Assembly (NCBI GenBank): GCA_027922465.2
Contig: BQMF02000065.1
Coordinates: forward strand, 806,001 to 870,000
Length of the DNA stretch: 64,000 nucleotides
Reading direction: 5' to 3'
Source of the DNA: Turritopsis dohrnii
Lineage: Eukaryota > Cnidaria > Hydrozoa > Anthoathecata > Oceaniidae
Positions 1 to 13,163 of this stretch are shown one piece after another; the first letter of the stretch is position 1; the number at the start of each line of letters is the position of its first letter. Position numbers and translations under genes: made by a program. The notes below the pieces were generated by a model that saw only the letters and a program-made list of their open reading frames with translations, was not told the origin of the DNA and made no database searches.

Positions 1-657
1 TTTAACAGAGAAACTGTTATGGCGGTAGGTTTTTTTGTGTTTTTTTTTCAATATTTAGTTTTTATGTTTCAGCATTTTTGTTTTTGTTTTACAAATTCTA
101 CATTTTGATATAGGACATCTTTCCCACATTATTTAAACATATTTAAGCAAAATAGTTTGGGTGTTGATTACTTTACTTTTGCTATTCCTATTATGCATTG
201 TGTTACTTTATGACTATTAAGGCATTTAGGTAGAGCATTCAGAATGTTGTGAAACATATTTCTACTGACATGAAAGATGTTTGTTTTATTGTAACTCTAA
301 TTTAATTTGTTGTTTTTTATTGCAATGATTATCTCTTTATCACAGCAAACTGCATTTCTCTAAAACAACCAATTGTAATCTCTCACAAAATAAACCATTG
401 ATTAAGGTGAAATTTCTCATTCAAAAGTTCTGATTCAAGTGTCACCCTCAATGAAATCCTTTTCTGTGTAAAATAGATTCCTATGTAAATGAGGTTTTCA
501 TTTTTTCGAGCAATAAATAAATAAATATGACCTTTGATCGTTCTCAAATTTATGACAAATCAGTGAAGTATTGCCACTCTGTCTCGCCTTTAATTCATCC
601 ACTGTTTACTGTTGGTTTCTTTTATTTGCTGTTATGCTTATATCTCCTTAGATTATT
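1..657 (+). other. Upstream region of PANK4
   Basis: No gene is supported here. The stretch is AT-rich, without a recognisable TATA box or CpG cluster. Just before the PANK4 start codon lies a pyrimidine-rich run ending in AG at 650-651. This could be the acceptor of an intron in the 5' untranslated region, which would put the promoter further left or outside the window. Confidence 0.35.
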
Positions 658-3600
658 ATGGACGAATCAAATGCACAGCATTATGCTAGAAGCATTGAAC
701 TACCACCACATGAGATATTCAAGAACCTCTGCAATGCGAAATCTTTTTCTGTTGATATCGGTATATACTTATTGGTTATTTTCCATATCAGTACCACAGT
801 AGATGAAAAATTTTGCAATAGAATAAGCTTAGCGATTTACTTAAAGTGATTATTTATTTTTTAGGTGGTTCTCTAGCTAAGATAGCATATTCATCAGTTG
901 TACAAATTAAACGACCCCGACATTACAGTACAGCAGGAAAAACTGATACTGATTCTGAAGCTGATGAAAAGACAAAAGTAAGAAGGAACTACTTCAGTAA
1001 ATCAGGCAGCTGCTTGTTTTAGAATGCATAGCATAATAGCCTAAGGTTAAACTTAATACAAGTACAATAGATACTATCTTTCTTGAATTTTTACCTAACT
1101 TGATCTCCTGACTACCTCAAATAACTCCCTGAAACATTTGTGTAACTTTCTAGATTTTTTTTATCTAGAACTTTCTCTATCTTGAATAAAATTCTCATTC
1201 CCTTGTGAGTTCAAAATAGAGAGAATCCACTGTATAAAAGATTTCATTGACATGAATCGTTTGAAAGAAATTTTTCTATTAATGTTGCTAGCTGCAGTGG
1301 TAAAATGGTTTTCTCATCCTTCATGATTGAAGATTGTGGGTCTTGATTATTCAATTATAAAACCCTTCCATCTTGTCTTTCACAGAGACTATACAATGTG
1401 GAGGAGCAAATTGAAAATCGAATTCGACTCCATTTTGTAAAGTTTGAAACCAAATATATAGAAGACTGCTTGAATTTTATACAGCAAAATTTGTTGTCTG
1501 TTGGCTCTAAGATGTCAATGAGTGTCCTCAAAGCAACAGGTAAGTGGATTTTTCATTTTCATAAACAATAACGAACACAAGGAATTTCAATGTGTCAGCT
1601 ATCTCATAAATTTCCTAAAGATTTTAAAATTGTCAGTTTTAGACAAGTTAATTTGGAGATTTTGTTGGTTCAGTTTTCAGTTGCAGAGAGTTTTTCATGT
1701 CATTTTGTCAGGTCATTATTTTTACCATGAGTGAGTTATCTTGCCATTCAGCAAGTTTATGATGTAGTTGTTTGTCACAATGAAAGCAGAACTGAAATCG
1801 ATACTTCCATCCTAAAAGTCCAGATGATTATTTCTGGCTTTCAATCCTTTATTAATATTGATTACAAACCACTCTTTTAGGGGGCGGTGCTCACAAATAC
1901 AAAGAATTGATCGCCAATAAGCTTGATGTTAGGTAGGCCAATGTCTCTATGAATGAGGTGATGGTGCTTTTTTCTCTATGGTCTTCTTGTGAGCAATAAC
2001 AATCAAACCTGTGGTACAACGACCATTACGAGAACCCTCAGAACTTTAGAAAAGTTTTTTTTATACAGTAAGGTTTAGACTGAAATAATAATGATAGAGA
2101 AAGTGTTCATTTTGTGAAAATTGATTTTTTTATAAAGATGGTCTTTACCACAAGTTTTACTGTACTTTGGCTGTGTTGGCAAGTTCTTTCACACAGTCTG
2201 AATATTAGTTCTTACGTTCTTTCAGAGTTGAGAAATTAGATGAAATGCACTGCCTAATTACTGGTTGTAATTTTTTGCTGCAAAACATACCTAATGAATG
2301 TTTTCAGTTTCACAAAGACTGCAATGACCAGCCGGAGTTTATATTCAAGAACCTTGCAGGAGAGAACATCTTTCCATATCTTCTTGTGAACATTGGGTCT
2401 GGTGTCTCCATTGTCAAGGTATGTATGTTTGTTTCTAGTTATTCCTTCGTGAAGGGCTGGCTTTTTCCTTTTTGCTTTGGAGAAGAAATCTCATTATCTT
2501 ATTCTCCGCTAATTTTTCTGTTCATAACGTTTTTCAAAGAATAACTTTACACCTTTTTTATAAGCATCCAGTTACTTCGGATCATCCTCAGATATGCTTA
2601 TCGAACTTTATATAATATTATGTATTATATGCTTTCATTATAAAAAATTGAATTTTAACCCTTTATGACGAAGGTGTATTGATGTCAATAATTTTTGGCT
2701 GACTGACAGCTATTACTATGTAAATAGGTGTTCAAGCTCAAGAGTATGTTTAATTATGCTTATGCTTCTATAAAATGTGAATGTGAAAGGAAATTTTTGA
2801 AAATTCTGTTATAATAGGTTGAAGGACCCAATCAATACGAAAGGATTGGTGGCACTAGTACTGGTGGAGGGACCTTTTGGGGGCTTGGTTCATTACTTAC
2901 TGATGCAAAAGTAACATGTCGTTGTTATTTCCTTTGACGTATCTGTACTCTATTGGAGGATTGGGCACGAAGTTAATCAGAGAATTGTTTTAGGGGTTTG
3001 ATGAGCTGTTGGCGATGACAACAGAAGGAAAAACCAAAAACATTGATATGTTGGTATGGCAACAACATTAAACCATGGAGGTAGAAAAAATAACATTATT
3101 TTTTCTACCTCCATGATTAAACTTTTCTGCATAAAAATCAATGTTACTTGCATTCAAAACTTTGATTTGTTTGACCAGGTTCGTGATATTTATGGTGGAA
3201 CGTATAAGGAGATGAATTTACCTGGAGATCTAACAGCAAGCAGTTTTGGCAAGGCCACACGCTCGTCAAGGGATGACAACCGTTCAGGTTGGCATTCATT
3301 ATGTTCTCAAAACTGCTTGAAGTTTGGGAATTGTTTTCTTTGCTCAATCAAAGAAATAACTAGTTCAAAGACTTCTCCATTGAAAATCAAGGTTTTTTCG
3401 TTATCTACTACCAGTGATCATTCGAAAAGCTGGTGAATCAGTTCAAATCTTTCCGGAGAATTATGATTTTTAACTATAGTTCGAGTTTCAGTTCTCAGAA
3501 AAACAATATGATCAGTACTACTAAAATTTAAGCAAAAACCAAATTTCAATGTTGAGTGCATACAAAGTAGAGAAGTGAGAAAAATCTTTCGGAATAAATA

Positions 3601-6600
3601 AATAAAAAATTCTGCATAATGGACATTTGTAACTGTATATTCCCGTGTTGTTCGATGTTATGTTACACCTTTTTGTACTCCTAAAATTTATCCATGCCGA
3701 AAACGAGCTAATTTTTGTCAGATTATAAGCTTAGCGTGATTGTTTTTAGAACGCTTTCGACAACCAGACATTGCCAAGGCACTTCTGCAGATGATCAGCA
3801 ACGACATTGGACAGGTTAAAAAAAATCTTCAGTCGAATATAAAGCCGTTCTTTTTTCAATTCATGTGTCTCCTCGTCTTCCAGTCTTCCAGTATTAGTTT
3901 AACTTTAGTTTTCCATTTACCATCTTAGATTTCATCTCTGTACGCGCAGCTTCATGGCTTAAAGAGAATATTTTTCGGTGGATATTTCATCCGAGGTCAT
4001 CCAGTAACAATGCATACTATTTCTTATGCTATTAACTTTTTTTCGAAGGTATCTAACACGTATTTACGTTATGTCTCCGCTTAAACCACCACATCATAAC
4101 AGTATTATGTAATTCATTCTTTCCCTTTGATATTTATGTTTTCGTTTAAGCTCTGTTCACACTGTTCAATTACAAAGCCAAAAAAGCGTAAAAGAGAATG
4201 ACAAGAATTCATCTCGAAGGCTTGTCCTCCTCAAGTGCTTTTGAAATCAAGTTTTCTTTCGTGATTCTAACGATGTAATACCTTGGCTTCATGTCTGTTA
4301 GGTATAGTTCTGATTCTCTGCTCCGCAGCTACTGTCAGCCATGTTGTTTCACTAGGGCAACCAGCAAGCGTTATTTTTAAGGCATGAAGGTTACTTGGGA
4401 ACTGTTGGTGCGTTCATCAGCTCTTTATCAGGTATGATGATCAATAACTATATTCTTGACAAACGATGAGTAGAGAAACGATAGGATTTGCTTTCCAATA
4501 AAAACGTTAAACAACAGCACTAAATCCATAGATACGAAACTGTGATGGTTACATCTTATCAACCCATTCATAGTTTGTTATTGTTAAAGAATCTATTCTT
4601 CTACTGCGCATGTCTGTTATATTTTGTAGGTGACCCGATTCCCGGTACTACTAGATGGTCTGAAAATTATGCAGGCAGTTCAGGATTTCCCACCAAAATA
4701 TCACACTCGGTATAATATTTCTACCGTTGAGTCTTGTCAAGTAATATTCAACGTATGAGTAATGATGTTAATGAACACCTTGAAATTTTTTGAACAGTTC
4801 CACTTACCGATGTGAATTTATAACTTGTTCCGAGTCACTTGTTTGACAGGTGTTGTTGCCTTCCAAACAAAAGGTTTTATTGTCATAGTGGATATACAGG
4901 TCAGCAATCCGATGAATACCCTCTTATATGCTCGATTTCATTAAAAAAAAAAGACAGTAGAAATGGTAGAATAGAGGAGGATCCAGCATTATACACCATA
5001 TTCATCCGACTAATTTATTTGGCACTGCTTGTTTTTTAGTACGGGGTTTTCCAGCTGGATGAAGTCAAGATGCCCTGCGAGATCTGTCCTGTTTTAGTGA
5101 ACCCGTCAGAATATGAGCCTGATTTGATCGACTTGGGCGTAGACGAGGCTGCGAGAACATACTGGCTAAACACTTTCGAAAGCGGTTTAGATCACGTAAG
5201 CATTTTCATTACATTGTAGTTATTTGGTAGTTTAATGAACTGACTCCTAACTTGTGTGTTGAGCCTGTACGAGTTGTTTATTTTGTCTCTATCATCTCTT
5301 AACAAATATGTGAAAATCTGATATGCAGTGTAAGGGAAGCGAGATGAAATGTGTTAAGACAAGATATTACACGATCTGTGAAGGAAAATCTGGTTTATAG
5401 CGGTTTTCCGAAACAGAAGCTGACGATTCCACATCACGTTAGATGGACGAATTATTGATCTTTGGGAATATAATAAAGAAAGTGTATAAAGTAAGAACTT
5501 TTGGAGAGACGTCGCCATGTTGTGAAAGTAAGAAGCGAGCAGAACTGATGATTGGAACACATTTCACTTTCACTTTCGCTTTCACTCCACTGCACTGTAA
5601 CCTGTAATAACTGACATGTGGGGTTTATCTATAACGGAGATAACGAAACTGCGAGATAACGGAGATAATGAAACTTCGAGATAACGGAGATAATGAAACT
5701 ATAATGATATATCGTCGTCTCAATTCAAGACAGCCTTAAGTCCATTTTTTCAAAAATTGAGATAAGACCATACCCCCATATTTCTGCATGTCTTTTTTCG
5801 AAAAATGGCCTTAAGTCCACCAAATTCTTATGGGAAAGTGGTGTTTTTTGCAATTCAAAAAAAAATAAGGATTTCAGATTTTTGCAAAATTTTAATCCAA
5901 AAACAGCCTTAAGTCCATCATTTTAGCTACAGAAACATACCCATTATTATACTCCTATAATATCAAAAATATGGACTTAAGGCATTATTTGTTCAAAAGT
6001 TAGAAACAAATGAAATCTTTAAAGTCGATTATCTCAAAATGGAAAAAATGGACTTAAGGCTGTCTTGAATTGAGACGACGATATGGAATATTTTCGTGTT
6101 GATAAAGACGCAAAGGTGTTCTCTCAACATGACATCACTGCTGCATCTGCTGTCGAAGTCATAGGTTGGCATGACAACTGAGTCAAAGAGGAAATTCATG
6201 AAGAAGCCCAGATGTTTTTCAACAGCAATAACAGTCTATGAATTGTGAGAAAAAACTCTTAAAATTGTGATGGACGTAAAATCTTAAGTAGGTGACGAGG
6301 ACATAACATATGCTGAAGTATGATTGACAACTTGTTTTCAGCAACTATAGTTTTTCGTCCAAACGATAAAAAATAGTAGAAAAGCAGCTTTACTTATGTT
6401 CCCAAGAAGAAAGAAATTTTAAACCCCTTGTTGTACATTGTAAGGGCCGCCAAAAGAGGGCTAATTTTAACTAATAGAAATTACCAGCTAATACACGGTT
6501 GGCAATAAAAGATTTGTTCATATAACAATGAATGATGGAACACAGTTGTCTAGTATACTTGAATGATGGAACACAGTTGTCTAGTATACTTGAATGATGG

Positions 6601-9600
6601 AACATAGTTGTCTAGTATACTTGAATGATGGAACACAGTTGTCTAGTATACTTGAAATCGTTTAGTTCCTTAGTAATTTCCTAACAAACACTAAATCGAG
6701 GTTCAACTCAATACTTTTTTGTTGTAGCATGACGGATCACACTTTAAGTTGTTGCCAACAAATTTGTTGAAATCAACATCCCTCATAAAGTTATCTCTTT
6801 GTTGGAATTATCTCATAAGCATACTTTTGACCACCAACACATCGGGAGAGCGATGCTTGGATTCTCGCAGTTGTGGAATTGTTATTTAATTTCTAGCAAT
6901 ACTATTTTCACAAGGAGAGATAGAGAATAATGTAAACCTCGAACTCGCGAGGGACCAGAGAATTTTTCGAGAATGACAAAGTTAGGGATGGAGAGAAAAA
7001 GGAAAAAAGTAATTTCCGACAATTGGGACATTGAAAAGGGTTATGTGACCAGCCGCCTTTGCGTCATAAAAACAAAATTTAATATTTCCAAAGAAATTCA
7101 TTATTTATTTTTATTTATTTCTCGGATACTTATACAGGATACAACATACAGTAGTATCATATTCACATATATACACTGTTATCTTAGATGTCCTGTGAAA
7201 TAAAAGATATAAAATAAAGGTGTATATATATTTAAAACATTGAGCTAAAATTAGAAATTGGAAAACGTATCCCTAAACGAGAAATTGTCGAGATTGAAAC
7301 TAAAGTAGAAACATACGCATCCAAAAACACAGAATAGGGTAATGGCGTGGGGCAACTAAAAAGCTTCGGCATGCGGTGAAAGTTTTACCAAACAGAGCGC
7401 AGTAAGGAATTAAGATTAGCCGAGAGTATGTCCTTTTGTTTAAGCGAATTAAATCGATCGGTGCTATTCGGCATGTCAAACCTCATAGTAACCCTTTTTA
7501 CATCAAGGGTAGATTCAATTGGAGGGGTTTCTCGGACCTTGATGGAACCATATTGATCGTGTACTCACTATCATCTTTCTTTTACAATGTCGATTCCAGT
7601 TGGCTACGTCATCGTCTAAATTCACCATACTCTCGTCGGTATGATCTGACATCATTGATAGAACAGCTGTTTAAGAGGATGTTATATTAGTCTGTTGAAC
7701 GTCAGCATTGCTTCCATTGCCTCGCAGTCGCCCTGTCTCGTTAACGAAGGCTTCTAATGACACCCTGATCTATTAGTTGAAGAATTGTTTTTAGGGACAA
7801 GAAAAACCTGTGGAACGTTTTTCAGGTTTGAGATGTGTAGGACAGTTGTCAACAAAAAAAGCAGTTTTTTCAATTGTTATGTACATGGAAAAAGTTCGCC
7901 TAGCGATACATAGAGAAGTTTGAGAGCCACGTAAATTCCCAAAGTTGTACCACAAAATTTATTCGAAATAGGGACAGGTTTGAGATAGATGCTATTCGAG
8001 ATTCAACAGTCGGTGATCTGCTAAGACATTCTCACCCTCTACATGCCTCTTACAAATTAATATGACAGAAACCATAAACAAGAATGTCAGATCGGTTATT
8101 TGATCTTGATGTCTAGAGATATGAACAGTTGTGAGGTAAATCCGAAATCTGGCAAATGACTTTGCAAGAAGGCGTTATATCCATGTTCAATTCCAATATT
8201 GAGTATAGTTGAACCTGAAACCTACAATAGAACTAGCGTACGAAAGCTGCTTAATTGCTAACTTGGTTCAATCAAACCTGTGCATAACGATAGACAACAC
8301 TAATTACAGGGAAAGCTCAAAAGGGTCGTTTGGTCAAAAGGGTCGTTTGGTCTTTTTATAAAGGTGCTGCATAGGTGTGTCAATTGCAATTCAATTCTGG
8401 GATTACTTATACATAAAAAAAATGTATAAAGGAAAGTGCCGAACAATTGTTACAGCTACCATGATGCAATGTGACAAAATAGTTGCCGAGGGAGTTTGAT
8501 AAAGGCAACAGATATTCTGAAAGCTATTTAGAACAGTTGTGCAACGTACTGGTCAATCACAGGGGGTTTGTAAAACAAAGGTTTTTTCTAAAACAAAGAT
8601 GAACTGCGCATGCTTACTTCACTTGCGTCTGCATCTGCTTCATAAGTGTGAATCAGGCTTAACAGAAAACATGCATTGATCTGATCTGATCGAGTGTTGA
8701 TGTATTTTGAAGTGAAGTGAACAAAAATAAATGACAAAATATTATGAAATAATTCCAACACTGAAAGACACAACGAAAAAGATAAGGAAGCAAATGAATA
8801 CAATCGAAAATATCTTAAGTGTAGTAAGCTGAAAATTGATGTCAAATATGCTTAATTTGATTTGGTTAAAAAATGTTGATCATCTTCTTCTTGAGTACTG
8901 ATCTCAACAAAGTTCTGAACGCAACTGGTAAAATGTGTCTTACATACTATCATGTAAAGAACATAATTGCTTCCCAATCATGTAAACAAAAGGAAAGTGT
9001 GACCACGATTAAATAAAAATCATGACACTAGTGTATTGATGAGGTAATATGATGGCAGATGAAGCCATAAAACAGAACAAACTCAAAACTATTTTAAATA
9101 TTTTTCAGTTTTTTTATTATTCTTGATATTTGATTGCTTACATCACGACAGTACTTGAAGTTATCTTAAAGGAATTAATGATAGTATTGCATTATGGGAT
9201 TTGTAGTATGTATGTGGGAGATTATTCTAGCGGAGATATGAAGGTCACCTTTCGCAAAACTTAATTAAATTCTGCACACAAAATTTCATTTAAAAATCAC
9301 TTCTACATTTTCAAAACTAAAGTCAAAATGATGTGTGCGATGTTCGTAATGTTGTTTTTAGTGGCTACAAAAGTTCTCCTACATGGTGTTTTTAGTTCGT
9401 TCAACAAGCAATTTCAAGCCAGTCCGGTCAACCAGATGTGGAGGAGCGCGGAGAACGTTTTCGACAAAACTTCATCGAACGTATACAGATCTTAAAAGTG
9501 ACGCCCTACGCCTTCGGGCAGTTGACAGTTCGAAGCCTTTTGGATACCAGGGATCAGTTTCTTCTATCGCACTCCTTCTGTGATCCTTTTTTGCAGGTGA

Positions 9601-12600
9601 AATAATTAGTTGTTCGATTTGGATCTACCAATTACACTCCAGGTTGAACTTCAAACGAAAAAGGTTTGTTCACAAGAACCTATTGTGTTTGAGTTGTTTT
9701 TTATTTTTCAGTTGAAACAAAGAGAGAATGAGTTTTCGATTTCCATGCTGCGAAAGAGACTGGATTATCTAGACTCACTTAGTGGAGACGAGAAACAACT
9801 GCAGCTAGTGGAAGGACTAGTCGCTGGCAATGTTTTCGATAGAGGAGCTTATGAAAGTCAAAAGTACGTGTTTAGTTGGGGAGCAAGTTAGTTCGGAAGA
9901 GTGAAGGGAAAGGAACAGATCGTTCGAATACTGAACGTTTGAGTTTAAAGTTCCACAGCCAGAAATGATAATACAGGGTTCCCACGCCTCCTCAAAAGTC
10001 CTCAAAACTTCTCATTTTTGATTTTCCTCCTCAAATCTCCTCAAAAAAATGTTGTTTTTGTCGAATTCTCCTCAAATCTCCTCAAAAATATTTGTGACAA
10101 TGTGTCTTTTTAATTGAAAACTGAAATATCTGTAGTTTATCGGACTTTTTATCATCAGGTTCTCTGTTTACTACTGTTTTGTTTATGTGGATCAATAACA
10201 GTTTAGGACCTTACTTTTAATCATGTCATAATGTATATCACATTCTAATATATCTTGTGATAGACATCCTACTAATTTTTTGATTTGGGTGTTTTGCACA
10301 ATGGTCGACAATTGGCATAATTGAGTTTGTTTGGCCCTGAAATACTTTCATACTTCCCATTTTCTTGGTAATACAGTCGACTCTAATTCGATTTTCCAGG
10401 GGAATAAAGTTTTTATCGAATTAGAGAGAGAATCGAATAAGGGAGTGTCTCTCTGATTCGAATTTTTAGTTGGCAAAGTAGAAAAAAACGAATTACAGAG
10501 GGGAAACCTTTGTAAACTCACAAAAAAGGAAATTTGAAATATGGTTCGAAACTGTAGTAAGCTTTTTTACGCTCAAGAAATCGAATTAGAGAGAGAATTT
10601 CTCCGTAGATCGAATTAGAAAGTGTCGAATTATGGAGGTTCATTTATGAGAGTTTCTTAAGGAAATTTGACGGTGACTTTGAATTTTATGGAGGTTCGAA
10701 TTAGAGAGAGTCGACTGTATTCTCACCTTCATTTGTTATATAAAAGTTTTTCTTATGAAGAAAGTATGATGTTTCACGTTTCATTTTTATTTGCATTAAT
10801 ATTTCGAACATGCCAATTTAGACTGATTTTCATATTGTTTGTTTAAGGATGATCAGGTGTCTGCTGTCTCACTTAAGTTAATTAAACTGAATGAGAATAA
10901 TTGTTCACATTTGACGGGTTGGCCTTCTGCTCGTCATTTGCAAATGAACTGTCGCAATGAAAGCAAAATTGGGAAATCTCCTCAAATCTCCTCAATTTTT
11001 GTTTCATTCCTCCTCAAAAAAACGAAACAATTCATCTCAAATCTCCTCAAATCTCCTCAATTTTGAGATCAAAAAAGGAGTGAAAACCCTGTAATACTAA
11101 AGTGTCAGTTGTACTGACTGATTCAGTACAATCTCGATAAAACCTTTTAAAACCTATAAAAGCGAAAGTGTTTTTCGAAAACTTCATGATATAAATTTTT
11201 TGCTCTCCTATTGAATTCAAATGAACTTTTTAAGTTAATGTTTTTGTGGAATTCATTCTTTTTTTGTCCACGTTTCACCTAAATCTTGCCTATACTTAAA
11301 TGTTATTAACTGAAATTTATTTTCAGATGTCTGAAAGATCCTCATTTTGGGTTTTACGAAGCAAAGAAAAAAATACAAAGTAGGCCATTCTTAACAAGGG
11401 ATTAGTTTATGACGTCACCAAAAACAAAAAAACAATATTTTGCTTCCCATACTATTCTCTTGTTAATGTTTTGTAGAGCGTCCGTGGTTGAGAGACGATG
11501 TTGACAAGTGGCTGGTTCGAATGAGAAGTTCTGAAGCGCACTCCCTCGTCGTTGTTTTCGTGGACAACAGTGGTGCCGATATTGTGCTTGGTGTTATACC
11601 GTTTATAAGAGAATTGTTAATACAAGGTTCAAAGGTTCGAATTTTAGTTCTGTTAAATACACCATTGAGCCATCGAAACATTTTTTTTATCACGTGATCA
11701 AAGTAAGTAAACAAGCCAGATCTCCACTAGGCAGGAAAAGTATCTTTAATCTCATTGGTTTACATAGCCAAGAGTTAATTAGCGAGCCAATCCGTTAATC
11801 AGCCGCCTTTCCCGCCCTTGGTGGGCGTCACTTTGAAGCGATAACATTCTTTCCATCTTTAGGTGGTGTTGGCTGCAAACTCATATCCAGCAATCAATGA
11901 CGTCATTCACAGTGAATTAGTGATTGTTTGCGACCGGGTTTCGGAGATGTGTTCGGTTATCCGGTTAGTAATGATGTTATTCATTGTCGTCATAACGCAT
12001 GTCTTCATACATGTGTACGTAAATAGAATGAAACAACATATACAGTAGTCTCTCTAATTAGCGGACACCATTGGTGCAAGGAAATCTGAAACAATTAGAA
12101 AGACTACTGTATACTGGCACGCATGTTTCTGTAAAAGTCTTTCAACTTTTTGGACTTCTGCAAAGTGTTTTTCTAAATCCTATCGAATTTCCAACAGGAT
12201 GAGATGATTGTTGGACAGTGTCTATGACCTTTGTTCGAATAGTGAAGTGTAAAGTGTGAACCGGGTTTTCGTTTTCCTTTTTTTTAGGACTGCTTTAGCT
12301 GAGAATAAGTTGCTTGTCATGGAAACGGGGTCCAGTTCTGCCTGTTTGGATTTGAGGTAAGATTGGATCACTCTCTTCATTTTCGCTCCAACAACAACTT
12401 CAAGGACTATGTCTAATCATGTTGAGATTTTACGATAAATGGAAGGCATAAGCAAATATGCGAACAAAAACTTTCATCAGGTGCTAGGGGATATCATGTA
12501 ACGATTCTGATGTCACTCGACTGATCGAAAGTCACTCGAGAGATCGAGATGTCACTCGACTGATCACACTCTGACCTGTCACATATTCATTATTCTTTCT

Positions 12601-13163
12601 ACGTGTAGTTGACTTTTATCAGCAATTTCTACCTTCTCAATAAAAACGTCAACTTTATATATGAGATGATTAATCAATCAGACAAGTATAACATTACTCA
12701 ATTACAGAAACAAATATTGTCATTATTTTCAGACGAATCGACCAAAGGTTGGCCTCGTTGATGAAGAATGCCGACCTTGTTATCATAGAAGGGATGGGAA
12801 GGTAAATAACGTTTTAGTGGATTTGTATGAAAAAATTAACGTTTCATTGGATTTGTATGAAAAAATTAACATTTCATTGGATTTGTATGAAAATATTAAC
12901 ATTTCATTGGATGACGAGAGAATGCTTGGTTACCAACTAAATCTCAAGTACTTCCTACCTCATTTCTTTTTGTGAATCTTTGAACTCTGTTTATATTTAG
13001 ATGTATTCATACCAACACAAATGCGCTGTTTTCTTGTTCATCCATCCGATGTTGCGTTTTAAAAAACCGATGGTTGGCAGAGAAACTTGGTGGCAAGGTG
13101 TTCGATGTCATCTTTCGATATGATGGACCGACCGAAGTTTCACACATGAAACCGCCCACATAA
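658..13163 (+). CDS. PANK4: PANK4: pantothenate kinase-like domain fused to DUF89 4'-phosphopantetheine phosphatase
   Basis: PANK4 joins an N-terminal type II pantothenate kinase fold to a C-terminal metal-dependent phosphatase acting on 4'-phosphopantetheine and related metabolites, so it affects coenzyme A synthesis. Exons: 658-760, 865-977, 1386-1539, 1881-1932, 2226-2418, 2818-2910, 2994-3053, 3179-3287, 3750-3814, 3929-4048, 4356-4431, 4630-4709, 5040-5195, 9396-9596, 9712-9863, 11327-11379, 11477-11634, 11863-11963, 12288-12356, 12733-12801, 13001-13163. All phases join, giving 2340 nt and 779 residues, close to human PANK4 (773). The start is fixed by [14 protein letters not shown], typical of PANK4 N-termini. 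Kinase motifs include [39 protein letters not shown] and FLRHEGYLG; phosphatase motifs include [27 protein letters not shown] and [15 protein letters not shown] and YERIGGTS keep the Glu and Arg that human PANK4 has lost. The 4.2-kb intron 13 and later introns hold MITEs. Confidence 0.97.
3074..3115. repeat. 42-bp near-perfect palindrome in a PANK4 intron
   Basis: Two 20-bp arms (left arm begins CATGGAGGTAG, right arm ends CTACCTCCATG) are separated by 2 bases. It lies in the 125-bp intron between PANK4 exons 7 and 8 and fills about a third of it. In RNA it would form a stable hairpin. It may be a tiny MITE remnant. Confidence 0.85.
5631..5700. repeat. 25-bp tandem repeat, about 2.8 copies
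   Basis: The unit reads ATAACGGAGATAAYGAAACT plus YCGAG and repeats with one or two changes. It lies in PANK4 intron 13, just left of a MITE. Confidence 0.8.
5712..6081. mobile_element. MITE with 40-bp perfect terminal inverted repeats and TA target duplication
   Basis: The ends read TCGTCGTCTCAATTCAAGAC and continue to a 40-bp perfect inverted match. The element is flanked by TA on both sides (5710-5711 and 6082-6083), as in Tc1/mariner-type insertions. The motif GCCTTAAGTCCA recurs inside in both orientations. No coding capacity is seen, so this is a non-autonomous copy in PANK4 intron 13. Confidence 0.85.
6531..6654. repeat. 31-bp minisatellite, 4 copies
   Basis: Four adjacent copies of a 31-base unit starting AATGATGGAACACAGTTGTC differ at a single base (a T in copy 3). 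It lies in PANK4 intron 13. Confidence 0.9.
6655..9395. other. Remainder of PANK4 intron 13
   Basis: This is intronic sequence with no exon or element I can support. Short open frames occur (for example 7436-7690 on the plus strand) but match no family I recognise. A 17-base direct duplication, AAAAGGGTCGTTTGGTC, occurs near 8328-8361. Confidence 0.5.
9974..11091. mobile_element. Non-autonomous DNA transposon with CTCCTCAAA subterminal repeats (hAT-like ends)
   Basis: The ends are short inverted repeats, CAGGGTTCCCAC on the left and its near complement GTGAAAACCCTG on the right. Both ends are lined with repeats of CCTCAAATCTCCTCAAA. CAGGG termini and subterminal repeats recall hAT elements, but no clean 8-bp target duplication is visible, so the superfamily is uncertain. 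A second MITE (10374-10717) is nested inside. It lies in the PANK4 intron between exons 15 and 16. Confidence 0.65.
10374..10717. mobile_element. Pogo/Tigger-like MITE with TA target duplication
   Basis: The element begins CAGTCGACTCTAATTCGA and ends TCGAATTAGAGAGAGTCGACTG, with TA on both sides. TIRs of the CAGTCGACTCTCTAATTCGAA type are typical of pogo/Tigger-derived MITEs. It is 344 bp, without coding capacity, and interrupts the older element at 9974-11091. Confidence 0.85.
12043..12109. mobile_element. 67-bp mini-MITE hairpin with TA target duplication
   Basis: CAGTAGTCTCTCTAATT at the left is mirrored by AATTAGAAAGACTACTG at the right, with TA flanks. The ends resemble a mariner/pogo-type family and the whole is a short hairpin. 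It lies in PANK4 intron 18. Confidence 0.75.
12811..12912. repeat. 30-bp minisatellite, 3.4 copies
   Basis: The unit contains ATTTGTATGAAAAAATTAAC followed by RTTTCATTGG and repeats in register at 12811, 12841, 12871 and 12901. It starts 10 bases after the last PANK4 intron's donor site. Confidence 0.9.

Noticed and set aside
7436..7690. 84-codon plus-strand ORF in PANK4 intron 13
   Set aside because: It has no recognisable domain, no splice signals that join it in phase, and lies in intronic sequence.
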